Source: Alectoria sarmentosa (Eukaryota; Ascomycota; Lecanoromycetes; Lecanorales; Parmeliaceae). Taken from it: DNA of 32,110 nt. Positions 22,086 through 31,049 of the stretch are shown here, piece by piece. Made by a program: the position numbers and the translations under genes. The stretch spans positions 1 to 32,110 of the forward strand of contig WOGZ01000354.1 of the NCBI GenBank assembly GCA_009733775.1, written 5' to 3'. The notes beneath the pieces were generated by a model. It did not search any database, was not told the DNA's origin, and saw only the letters and a program-made list of their open reading frames with translations. Every line of letters starts with the position of its first letter. Position 1 is the first letter of the stretch.

Positions 22086-22435
22086 AAAATATCGATGTTG
22101 AAAAAACTTTAAAACGTTAGCAAGGCCGCGAGAATTGCTTCGCAGTTAAGAGTAAAGTTATATATTAATCAAATTTACTAACATTCAGCCTCGCTAAAAA
22201 GTTTAATATCGTTAAAATAATATACGATTTAGCTTTGAAAATTTAAATTCGTGATCTTTAGTAATTATTATATATTAATATCAATAATAAAAAAGATACG
22301 ATATTAATTAGTATATAATTCGACAAAATATCGAATATGCTGTTTTTAAGTAATTTGAATTCATTCGACGTTCAAAAAATGCGTTTAAACTTCGTTTTTC
22401 GTTATCATCAAAATTAATTGTTTAAAAACTCATTA

Positions 22436-22945
22436 CTCAGTAATAGCATCATATAAAATTTATTAAATATAACATTTTTACTATATATGTATAAACGATA
22501 TTCGAAAACATATTATATCGTCAATTGACTTCGCTATCGTCGATTAAAACGCTTGCGCGATTTCGTATATTTAATATCTCTACGAAGAAAGGCATAAAAA
22601 CTTCAATAAAGCATATACGATGTTGAGATAAAATTTAACGTCTGCGACTCGAGATTATTCGAATTAATCAGATCGTATTATTTCATAATTTGTTTCGTAA
22701 TTACGATATCGAATTTAAAAGAATAATTGTGTTATCAAAATATTAAATTTCGTTTTTGATTATTATTTGTTTATTTTTATATCAATTTTCTTTATTTTTA
22801 AAGTTATTTGATTGCATAATATTAGGCTCGCGACGAAATTATTAGCGAATGTCTTAAATATAATATCGATGTCATTGTCGCCGTCGAAGAAAGGGACGCT
22901 ATTAAGACATTAAATTTTTTTTGTTTTGATTAATTTTCTTAGCAT
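22436..22945 (+). repeat. Direct repeat R1 (about 505 bp)
   Basis: Aligns over about 500 bp with R2 (24,118-24,622) despite heavy transition divergence. Shared landmarks in order: ATTAAATATAAC, ATTGACxTCGCTAT, TTCAATAAA-CATATACGAT, GCGACTCGA-AT-A-TCGAATTA, CGATATC-A-TTT, ATTGTGTTAT-AAA, TCGCGACGA, and a GATTAATTTTC-like end. Together with R2 it encloses the stop-free frame at 23,433-23,930. Confidence 0.6.
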
Positions 22946-23432
22946 GCATGCATAGAAATTATGATTTAAATTATATTATTTAAAAGAACATTGTTCACAT
23001 TATTTAAATTCTTAGCGACATTTCGAATAAATAACAATATCATATTTAAATATCTTAAAACTTTACATTTGCAAATCAAAAAGATATATTTAATAATAAT
23101 TTATCGTTTTTTTAAATTAAATTCTATCTCTTATTTTGATATAATACGTTAAAAAAAAGAAAATGTTACGATATTTATTATACTTTTACTCGAAATCTCA
23201 TATTTACTCATAAAAAAAATCATTATTCTTCTTTCAAACCCGCTTTCACAATATTGAAATTTCAAAAATCTCTTTATCGCTGCAAATCGTTCTTTTTATT
23301 AAATCATCGATTTATTACATTAATCATCGATTTATTATAATTAATATAAATTTCATTAAATGCATAAAAGCATTAATAGCTAAATTTAAGAAACAATCGC
23401 AAGAAACTTTAAATTTAATTATTTAATTATAA

Positions 23433-23930
23433 ACTTCGCATACGACTTCGCAATTATTTTCTGAATATTATAAATACATTATTTATTCAGTCTTAATTTC
23501 ATCGATCGATCGATTATTAAGTTATAGTTATAACTATCAAAAATCTTTTATCAAGAATAAATTTATTAATAAAATTAATTTAACGTCACTTTTTACGCTT
23601 AAAACGATATTTATTAATGCGAATATCGCTATTAAAAAGAGAGAGATAAAGTATTTTACGTATATTATAATAGCATTTATTTTCGTAGCAAAAAGCATTA
23701 TTTTTTATAAATTTAATTTATTAACGCTCATTTTTACTAAAAGTGCTATTTCGAAAATTTTATTATTAATATTATTATCAATTTATCGAGTAATGTTATC
23801 TTTATCGTTTATTTATAAATTTTACAAAAAACTATATTTTATAATCGCTGATTTATATATGCGTTTTATTTTATTAAGTAAATTTATAATCACACGCATT
23901 ATAATTATATTCTTTATTATATTTATATAA
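23433..23930 (+). pseudogene. 165-codon stop-free remnant of a retroelement ORF
   Basis: The frame is open from ACT at 23,433 to TAA at 23,928 with no ATG near its start. Upstream, to about 23,260, the same frame continues with only RIP-type TAA codons (CAA to TAA). In sequence this rich in A+T, 165 codons without a stop is very unlikely by chance. Readable pieces include TSHTTSQLFSEYYKYIIYSV, INANIAIKKREIKYFTY, KSAISKILLLILLSIYRV and YKFYKKLYFIIADLYMRF. Undoing C-to-T changes would turn the many Ile/Leu/Phe into Thr/Pro/Ser. The result would be a Thr/Pro/Ser-rich protein with a YKSYKKPY-T-xDLY tail, reminiscent of hypothetical proteins carried by fungal LTR elements. That identification is weak; the openness is seen directly. 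Confidence 0.5.
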
Positions 23931-24117
23931 AATCTTTATAAAAAGTTTCATAATTAAAAGAAATTAATCTTTTTCACTTTAAATCAAATTTTAAATTTCT
24001 TAATTAATCAAAATGTAGTATTCGATTATTAAAAATCTCGATTTAAATGTTTATATTCGATTATTAAGATTTTATCTTTCGTCGCTACGAGATTAAATAC
24101 TTAAATATTTATTATAC

Positions 24118-24622
24118 AATTACTCGATTATATGAAATCTATTAAATATAACATCTTTATTAATATATATATAAATTATATTCGAAGACATAATATAACA
24201 CTAATTGACCTCGCTATTATCGTTAAAAGATTTTCGCGTTTTCGTACACATAACATCTCAATAAAAAAAGATATAAATTCTTCAATAAAACATATACGAT
24301 ATTCAAATAAGGTTTAATGCTTGCGACTCGAAATCACTCGAATTAATTATATCGTATCATTTTATGAATTTCTCATAACTGCGATATCAAGTTTTAAATG
24401 ATTATTGTGTTATTAAAACATCAAATTGCGTTTTTAATCATTATTCGCTCATTTCTTCATCAAATGTTTTCAAAATTGAAATTTTTTAACATTATAATAA
24501 CGTACTCGCGACGAGTTATCGATTAAATCTTCAAAATAAATTATCGTCGTCGTCGTCGTCATCGAAAAAGGACATTATCAAAGTATCAAAAAAAATTTAT
24601 TTTATTGATTTTTCAATATATA
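24118..24622 (+). repeat. Direct repeat R2 (about 505 bp)
   Basis: Partner of R1; see R1 for the shared blocks. It contains a short (CGT)n run at about 24,543-24,558. The open frame at 24,132-24,317 (RRHNITLIDLAIIVKRFSRF) lies inside R2 and is disrupted in R1, so I do not treat it as a gene. Confidence 0.6.
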
Positions 24623-24729
24623 TAACGAGCGTCTTTTATAATATTATATTATAATAATAATATTAATAGTAAAGAAAGTTTATATCGACTTATAATGATA
24701 AGAATTATCGCTATTCGAAGAGAGAAATA

Positions 24730-24917
24730 ATGTTATAAACGTATTTTACTCAGCTTTATTACTTACTCAATTCTATCGAATCTATTAACTTTAACGTAAT
24801 TTTACGATCTATATATAAACCTTTCTTTCTTTTATATAGTTTTTTTTTTTTAAATTTATTATTTTCGTTATATACACTTATATAATTTTAAACTTTATAT
24901 TAATTTTAATAAAATAA
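24730..24917 (+). repeat. LTR-like repeat copy B
   Basis: Same orientation and block order as copy A: TGTTATAAACGTATTTTACT, TTTAACGTAATTTTACGATC, TATATATAAACCTTTCTTTC and TATATTAATTTTAATA. It retains more C than A or C (CTCAG, CAATTCTATCG, AACCTTTC), so it is closest to the pre-RIP sequence. Probably the 3' LTR of the element that starts with copy A. Confidence 0.6.
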
Positions 24918-24938
24918 GTGTAAGAATTCGAGTTGCAA

Positions 24939-25687
24939 TGATCACATTTTGTCAAAAATAAAAGTTTCATAATATGAGAAAAATATTTATAAATTATTTT
25001 TTATTATTTTTATTTTTCTTTTTATTGATTTAAGAGCTTGTTTATTAAAAATACGTTTTTAATAATTATTAACTTTTACGTAAAAAGTGTAATATTTTCA
25101 CTTAAGTGTTTTATCGAATAATATAATAAATAATATAAACAATTCGCTTACTTTTATTCTTTTTTAAAATCTATAATTTTTGAAATACGGTATATTTTTT
25201 ATGAGTTGCTTTAAAGAATTTAATTATTAATTAAACTTTTTCAATAACGTCTTTTTATTATAATAATAAAAAGATATTTTTTATAAATAATTGAATATCG
25301 TGTAAGTTATAAAGTATATAAAATATATAACGAAGTTGCGAAATTATTTAAATTTTGATTTAAAAAAATCTTATAATAGCACACGTATTTGTGATTAAAA
25401 AATTCATTTTTTTAAGTCTTTTATCGATTATTATTTGCATTTAACGAAGCATATATATTAATTATATATTTACATTTATGATTTTAAAATCGTTAATCTC
25501 GAAATTAATGTAAAAACATCTTTTATTAATATTATATTTCGATAATGCGTGAGTTAAAAAATTAATAACCCTCTCTTTTTTGATATTATTCGATTCATTC
25601 GTGTAAAAATTCAATCATCGTGAGACTTTGAGTCGTAAATTCATTTTGACATAAACAATATCGTAACATTTATTCAAAATGTGATCA
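24939..25687. repeat. Possible inverted-repeat-bounded segment
   Basis: TGATCACATTTTG (24,939-24,951) recurs as a perfect inverted copy at 25,675-25,687, bounding 749 bp of A+T-rich sequence with no coding trace. It could be a small decayed TIR element or part of an LTR, or a coincidence. Confidence 0.25.
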
Positions 25688-27049
25688 CTTAATTATTTAT
25701 AATTTAAAAAAACGTATTTGCTATTTAAATAATAAAGGTAATTTTTAACGTATAAATTGTTATAATAATTAAAAAGTAAATTGTTTATGTAAACTATTAT
25801 TTCAGCACGTTTTTAATGATCGACTTTAATTTAAAACATTATTATTATCAAGTTTAAGAGAAATTGCTACGAACTTTTAGCAAATTTAATAAAAGATTTA
25901 TTATCACGATATGATTTACATTTATCGAAATAATTTTATAATTTTGTGATATTGAAATTTATTTCTTTTTTACAATATTTATAAATTTTATAAAATTTTT
26001 TATAATAAATGTTAATCATTAAATAAAAAGTCTTTTCGATAATCGTATTCTTCGCTTTAAAGTTATTTAAAATAAAACGAGACATAATCGTTAATTATAT
26101 AATATATATAATATAAATAAATATATATATATATATAAAGTATAATGTTGATGAAAGATAGTTATTTACGAAGTTTAATTTTAATTTTAACTTTATATAA
26201 ATAATTATATGCAATTTGCGCTAATAATGTAATTTATATATAATAATAAATATATTACGCAATTTGCAATGCTTTAATTATAAAAGTTTAATTAAGTTAA
26301 AGAATTATTCGAGTTATTTATTTTATAAACGTGTCTTAAACTGCGCACATCGTATTAAAATAATACTATTTTAATACGTTAATAAAATCGTAACTTAATA
26401 AAGTTTTCATTTTATTATAATTATGAAATTAATATTTCGAGTGTATCGTTAATTTTTGAAATACGATATAATTTTATAAATGTTTTTAAATTAATGTGAT
26501 TGTAAAATAATGCTATTATGTAATAAAAAATTAAGATCTTTAAAAAATCGTTTTGTTATTATCGTCGATAAGATTTAAAACTTAAAAGATAAATTATTAA
26601 TATAAGATTAAAGTAAGTTTTAAGCATTTAATTTTAATAATAACTTTAATTTAATAATAAAATTTTTAATTTATAATGTATAATATTTTAAGTGTATAAT
26701 GTAAATTATAGTTATTAAATTAAATGATCGTATACGTTTTATATAAAATATGCGTTATCGTGACGTTATCTTTTATGAGTTTTTATAAAAATTGCAGAAT
26801 TTAAATTTAATTGAATTGACTTCGCAATTATCTCGCTGATGAAAATATTTAATAAATATATATTTATTTAATATGTCTCGAAGTTTTTTTCTGATTTTTA
26901 AAGATTAATTTTATTATATAATTTAATCATTGAATTCAATAATGATATTACGTTTTTTATATATATTTATTTATTTGCGTTTGCTTAATAACGTAAATAA
27001 TACGTTTTATAATTTTAATTTTTTAAATCTTTCGAAAAAAAAGATTTAA

Positions 27050-27580
27050 TATCGTTGCGATGTCGATTTCATTTGAAAATCAAATGTTTAAAATCGAAAA
27101 TAATTAAAATAGGCGTTTAAATAACGTTAACCAGTTTCGAGGGTTTATTTTTAAAAAGAAAATTAATTTAAAAAAACGTCTTAAACGTGTTAAAAAGAAA
27201 AATCGTCGTTTTTAATAAAAACGCGAATTTTTCGCATTGAAAGTTCGCAATAATGAACTTCGTAATAAAAGTTTATAAAATATCGTTAAAAAAACTTTAA
27301 TTGTTACGTTTATAATTTCGTTTATAATCGAAATGTTAATTATTGCGCTCGCGATCTCGTTTTTAATAAAAATATTTATTTTTAAAATCAAATTTATTTA
27401 TTTCGAGAAATTGAAGTTTTATTAAAATAAAAATAAGAAAAAACATATGCGTTAATTTCGTAATACGAAAATTATTTTTATCGAAATCTTTAAATATTTT
27501 ATTATCGATATTTTAAAAATTGTTTATTATATAAAAATTTTAAAAAATAATGTTAATAATTAATAATATATCGAGTATAA
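27050..27580 (+). pseudogene. Decayed N-terminal gag of a second Ty3-like family (gag2)
   Basis: The plus-strand reading gives a charged coiled-coil-like segment (INLKKRLKRVKKKNRRF, EFFALKVRNNELRNKS), a Thr/Ser/Pro-type linker, then KFIYFEKLKFY-stop-NKNK, RNTKIIFIEIFKYF and a short end near ILKNNANN. This matches the coiled coil, linker and PEKLKFDG-N start of the capsid part of many fungal Ty3 Gag proteins. It breaks off at the point where LTR-like copy C starts, which suggests that the element carrying copy C inserted into it. Confidence 0.55.
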
Positions 27581-27597
27581 AAAAAAGAGTTTTATCA

Positions 27598-27815
27598 ATA
27601 ATATTACGAGCGTATTTTATATTCTTAATAAAGCTAACTTTTTTTAATATCACATTTCTTTAACATTACTCGATTAAACTTAGCGTGATTTAATAAAAAC
27701 ATTAATTTTTATATAAATGTTTCTTTTTTATATATATATTTTCTTTTTATTTAATTATCTTATTTAATATATTTATATAACATAATTTTATGTTAATTTT
27801 AATATTATAATTAAA
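27598..27815 (+). repeat. LTR-like repeat copy C
   Basis: The most diverged of the three copies, in the same orientation. Shared blocks: TTACGAGCGTATTTTAT, CTTAGCGTGATTTAATAAAA, TTTTTATATAAATGTTTC, TTTATATAACATAATTTTAT and GTTAATTTTAATATTATAA. It lies upstream of gag3-protease-RT in the right orientation and spacing to be that element's 5' LTR. Confidence 0.5.
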
Positions 27816-28483
27816 TTATTTCACTTACTTTATTCGTATTAATTAACGAATTCAAAAAATCGTATTGATAAAGACTTTATTAAAATATAAAAATTATTAA
27901 AATATCGTATCTTTAAATCAAATCATTTATGATAATTGAAATTCGAATAGTTTGTATTAAAATAGCGATTTATTTTATTAACAATAACGAATATAAAGAA
28001 GATATTAAAATATTCGTTTAATTAACGAATCGAAAGAAATAATCACATATTATTTTTATATAATTCAAATTGAAATAACATTAATTATATCGTTCGAAAG
28101 ATCATTATCAAAGATATTTAAATCTTTCACGACATCATTATCAAACAAAAAATCACGATTTTATAATCTTTTAAAGTTTTTTTCTTTTCACTTCGCATTA
28201 TCAAATTTCTTCGCATGAAATCGACGATGACATAATAAATATTTTTTACATAAATGACGAAACTAAAAGAATGTCATTTAATTAACACATTATTTTTATA
28301 AAAGTTTAATAAATAAATAAATAATTGAATAACACTCTTTATTGTTTTTTATATACTAAATCAAATTTCTTTATCACACGAAAATTATTAAATATATTAA
28401 ATAAAAAATATTAATACTCTTCTTTGTCACAATACTTTTTAATATTACATTTTTCAAAATATTTAAATCTTTTTTCTTTTTCT

Positions 28484-28536
28484 TCTTTTTTTTTTTTTTT
28501 TTTATCAATAACCTTTATCGAAAAAAAAAAAAAAAT
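28484..28536. repeat. Poly-T / poly-A inverted pair
   Basis: A run of about 18-20 T ends near 28,503, followed by a spacer of about 17 nt and a run of about 15 A (about 28,521-28,535). The pair could form a hairpin or be a slippage-prone site; it lies 115 bp left of the TRIM. Confidence 0.6.
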
Positions 28537-28649
28537 TACATTCAAATTTTTTTAAATAAAATTAAATCACGTCGTATTTTAATTATATTTAAAAACCTCG
28601 AAAATTTTTAATAATATAAATTAGATTTATAATATATCTTTATTAATAA

Positions 28650-28809
28650 TGTCACGAAGTGACCTCGAGAAAATAGGTTTACCCGAGGGTTCCGCTGATC
28701 GTTAAGTCAAAAGACCAATTTCACACTGATCAGGTGTGATCCTATTCTACTACTTACGTCCCTGAAACGGCAGGGCCGTCCCTCAGGCTGCAGGGCTGGA
28801 ATCATGACA
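28650..28809 (-). repeat. TRIM LTR, left copy (3' LTR by orientation)
   Basis: Differs from the right copy by about 14 substitutions and one single-base indel. Twelve of the substitutions are transitions, and eleven of these give A/T here against G/C in the right copy, a mild one-sided RIP-like drift. Confidence 0.85.
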
Positions 28810-28970
28810 CTATCCCCCCTTTAAGGGTTCTGTTCGCGAAACCCAGCCCCTCATTAAGTAATCGCCCCCACCCACTCCAACGACCGGATTCTACGACTTT
28901 ACAGGTGTAAGCCCAAGATCCTCGCCGACAGAGTCGAACTCAGAACCTTAAACCTTTTAGTGTGAAATTA
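28810..28970 (-). other. TRIM internal region
   Basis: 161 bp without an ORF. The left end holds the polypurine tract (minus strand). Near the right end the minus strand reads AGTTCGACTCT at 28,940-28,930, a 9-of-11 match to the Pol III B box and tRNA T-arm consensus. No matching A box is seen, so tRNA derivation is only a possibility. Confidence 0.7.
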
Positions 28971-29131
28971 TGTCACGGAGTGGCCCCGAGGGAATAGGTT
29001 TACCGGAGGGTTCCGCTGACCGTTAAATCAAAAGACCAAATTTCACACTGTCCAGGTGTGATCCTATTCTACTACTTACGTCCCTGGGACGGCAGGGCCG
29101 TCCCCCAGGCTGCAGGGCTGGAACCATGACA
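28971..29131 (-). repeat. TRIM LTR, right copy (5' LTR by orientation)
   Basis: 161 bp and GC-richer than the left copy. AATTTCACACT inside it pairs with AGTGTGAAATT at the end of the internal region (28,960-28,970), an 11-bp inverted repeat across the LTR boundary. Confidence 0.85.
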
Positions 29132-29439
29132 AATAAGCAATTATTACATTGAGCGAAAATTACATTTAAGAAATTTTTTGATATACTGAATCAATTTCGT
29201 TTTAAACGAAACGATTTTTATAAATTTTCAATTCATCATTATAAAATTATTATCGACAAAAACGAAATCTTAAATTTTTTATATTAATTTAAATTTATAA
29301 TTAAATAAATAAATAATATCGCTTATAATTAACAAAAGTAAATAACATAATTGCAACGAAAAATTAATACGATAAAACATTAATTATTAAAAAACGATTT
29401 AAACGACGATTTAAAGAATAAACTTTTTTATAATAAATT

Positions 29440-30290
29440 CAAAAATCGATTTATATCAAAAAAGAACAAGTTTTTCAAATTATTTAACTTTTTTATTTTT
29501 ACGAATGAAAAGAGTCTTATATAAAATAATTAATTTTTCAAAATAAATTATAAGTTCATTATTAATCACGATTAATATTTTATTATTAAATTCAAATTAA
29601 TTTATATCATTTTTAAATTAAAAGGAAAAGTTTCAAAATAAATCATAAAACGTTAATTAAAAAATTATTCGAACTCATATTAATTTTATAAAAAGATAAT
29701 AAATAATTTGATCGACATTCGCGAAAACTTTAATTAATAAAATAATGTTAAATGATAATATAATTTATTTCAACAAAATATCATATCTTTTATAAAGTTT
29801 TACGTCGACTTTATTCGACTTAATCAAATTATCGATAAAAATAAAAATAATATGATATAACACTTATGTTTAAAGATTCGTAAAAGTTTATAAAAGAATT
29901 GAAACGCATATAAAGATTTTAATGAATTAACATTTATTAAAAAATATTTACGAAAATTGAATAACATTTAACGTATTAAATATAAAAAAAAGTTTAAAAC
30001 ATTCAAATTTAAAATTGCATTCTCAATAAAAAAATTAATTATTTTAACAATGAGAATTATTCGCATCATAATAGCATTTATAAAATTTATTATATCGATT
30101 TCATTTATTAAAGTTAAAATCGAAGTCGATGTTAAAAAACTTATATATTATAATTATAATTAAATTAAACACATTAAGCGTGATTATTTTCAATCGAATA
30201 AAAAAGTTATTTAAATGCATATTATAAAAATGAATAATAATAACGATAATAATTTAAAAGACTTTTCGAATAACTTGAGAAAAGATTAAC
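29440..30290 (+). pseudogene. Decayed Ty3/gypsy gag with zinc knuckle (gag3)
   Basis: One plus-strand frame with RIP-type stops reads FKLFNFFIFTNEKSLI-stop-NN, KFIINHD-stop-YFIIKFKL, YIIFKLKGKVSK, LFQQNIISFIKFYVDFIRLN, QIIDKNKNNMI, FNELTFIKKYLRKLNNI. This is the usual Gag order and is homologous in layout to gag1. The nucleocapsid end holds a CCHC knuckle with exact C-x2-C-x4-H-x4-C spacing at 30,146-30,187, where all three Cys codons are now TAT (Tyr) and the His CAC is kept. An Asn-rich tail follows. Confidence 0.7.
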
Positions 30291-30429
30291 TTTTTTTAAA
30301 ATCACGATAAAAGATAATACGAACGTGTGTTTAATGAATATTTTAAATAATTTCTTAATACGACGTTTTTTTTAAATAACAATTACGTTATCATTATAAA
30401 ATTAATAAATAACATTTACGAATTCTTTT

Positions 30430-30735
30430 ATGAATTACGAATATATCGAAATTTATATCGTTATTAATAAAATCATCGTATTTGAAATATATAATCACTT
30501 ATAAATCGAATCTTATTTTCTTTTTAAATTAAAATCATTAAAAAATTATAATAAACGATTATTTAAATAATTTATCACTTATTATCTCTTATTTATTTTG
30601 AATATATACGATTATAAAAAAAAATCTTATTTTATCTTTATCGCTTCGTTAAAATAATATAATTTAATTTTCGAAAAATCATAAATAAATAAGCATAAAA
30701 TCATATTCGATATATTAAAAAATAAAATGTTATTT
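30430..30735 (+). pseudogene. Decayed aspartic protease region of the Ty3 element
   Basis: The frame shared with the later ATG at 30,727 reads LKSLKNYNKRLFK, FITYYLLFILNIYDYKKKSY, FIFIASLK, YNLIFEKS and INKHKIIFDILKNKMLFIFK. This matches the second half of retropepsin-like domains in fungal Ty3 elements: the (hydrophobic)-GxPW-x-x-x-H turn and following strand, with GKPW now EKS-stop. The DSG/DTG active-site region is not readable upstream. Confidence 0.5.
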
Positions 30736-31047
30736 ATATTTAAACGATGTGAATATAACGATAATAAAACATTAACATTTAAGAATTTATCATTTTTATC
30801 AAAAACATCATTTATTATCATTACACGATTTTTTAAATTTATTGCTAAAAATGAATCGAATAAAGATAATTTCGATATAAATCATTTTCAAAATATCTTA
30901 AATAAAAAAAAATTCATATCAACATTTAAGACATTTAAAAAAAAAATCAAAAAATTTAATTTTATCGATATTATTGAAATTAACGCATTAACTTATTATT
31001 ATTTAATTCGAAATAAAGAAAATAAGCTTTTTTTTAATAATAAATAA
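30727..31047 (+). pseudogene. Linker between protease and RT, open 106 codons
   Basis: Open frame of 106 codons in the protease frame, containing IFKRCEYNDNKTLTFKNLSF, RFFKFIAKNES and FNFIDIIEINALTYYYLIR, the usual spacer of fungal Ty3 pol. The RT continues in a different frame, so a single-base frameshift lies close to 31,040. It is not an independent gene. Confidence 0.5.
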
Positions 31048-31049
31048 GA

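Larger units (their letters stand above)
19255..28649. repeat. A+T-rich, RIP-degraded repeat block (left part)
   Basis: Composition changes abruptly near 19,255 to very high A+T, with stops in all frames and surviving C mostly as CpG, typical of repeat-induced point mutation. The internal pieces I could recognise are listed separately (LTR-like repeats A-C, two gag remnants, a direct-repeat pair, one stop-free frame). I see nothing specific in 19,255-20,112, in most of 20,301-21,299, or in 25,688-27,049, apart from A+T-rich sequence that probably represents element leaders and LTRs. Confidence 0.85.
28650..29131 (-). mobile_element. TRIM: 482-bp non-autonomous LTR retrotransposon
   Basis: Two direct repeats (28,650-28,809, 160 bp; 28,971-29,131, 161 bp) both start TGTCACG and end CATGACA, so each has TG..CA ends in TGTCA/TGACA symmetry. 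They flank a 161-bp internal part. The five bases AATAA occur on both sides (28,645-28,649 and 29,132-29,136), a proper target-site duplication. On the minus strand AAAGGGGGGATAG directly precedes the repeat at 28,809, a typical polypurine tract, so the element lies in minus orientation with its 5' LTR at 29,131-28,971. There is no coding frame, so it must rely on another element's proteins. A clear primer-binding site next to the 5' LTR was not found. It is GC-balanced inside A+T-rich DNA, so it arrived after most of the RIP or was too short to be targeted. Confidence 0.88.

Noticed and set aside
24132..24317. 61-codon plus-strand frame
   Set aside because: Inside direct repeat R2 and disrupted in R1; no family recognised.
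28650..29131. MITE or other DNA transposon instead of a TRIM
   Set aside because: The long repeats are direct, not inverted; the terminal inverted part is only TGTCA/TGACA, and the polypurine tract and 5-bp duplication fit an LTR element.
30627..30821. 64-codon minus-strand frame
   Set aside because: Opposite the protease region, which has an identifiable Ty3 pattern.
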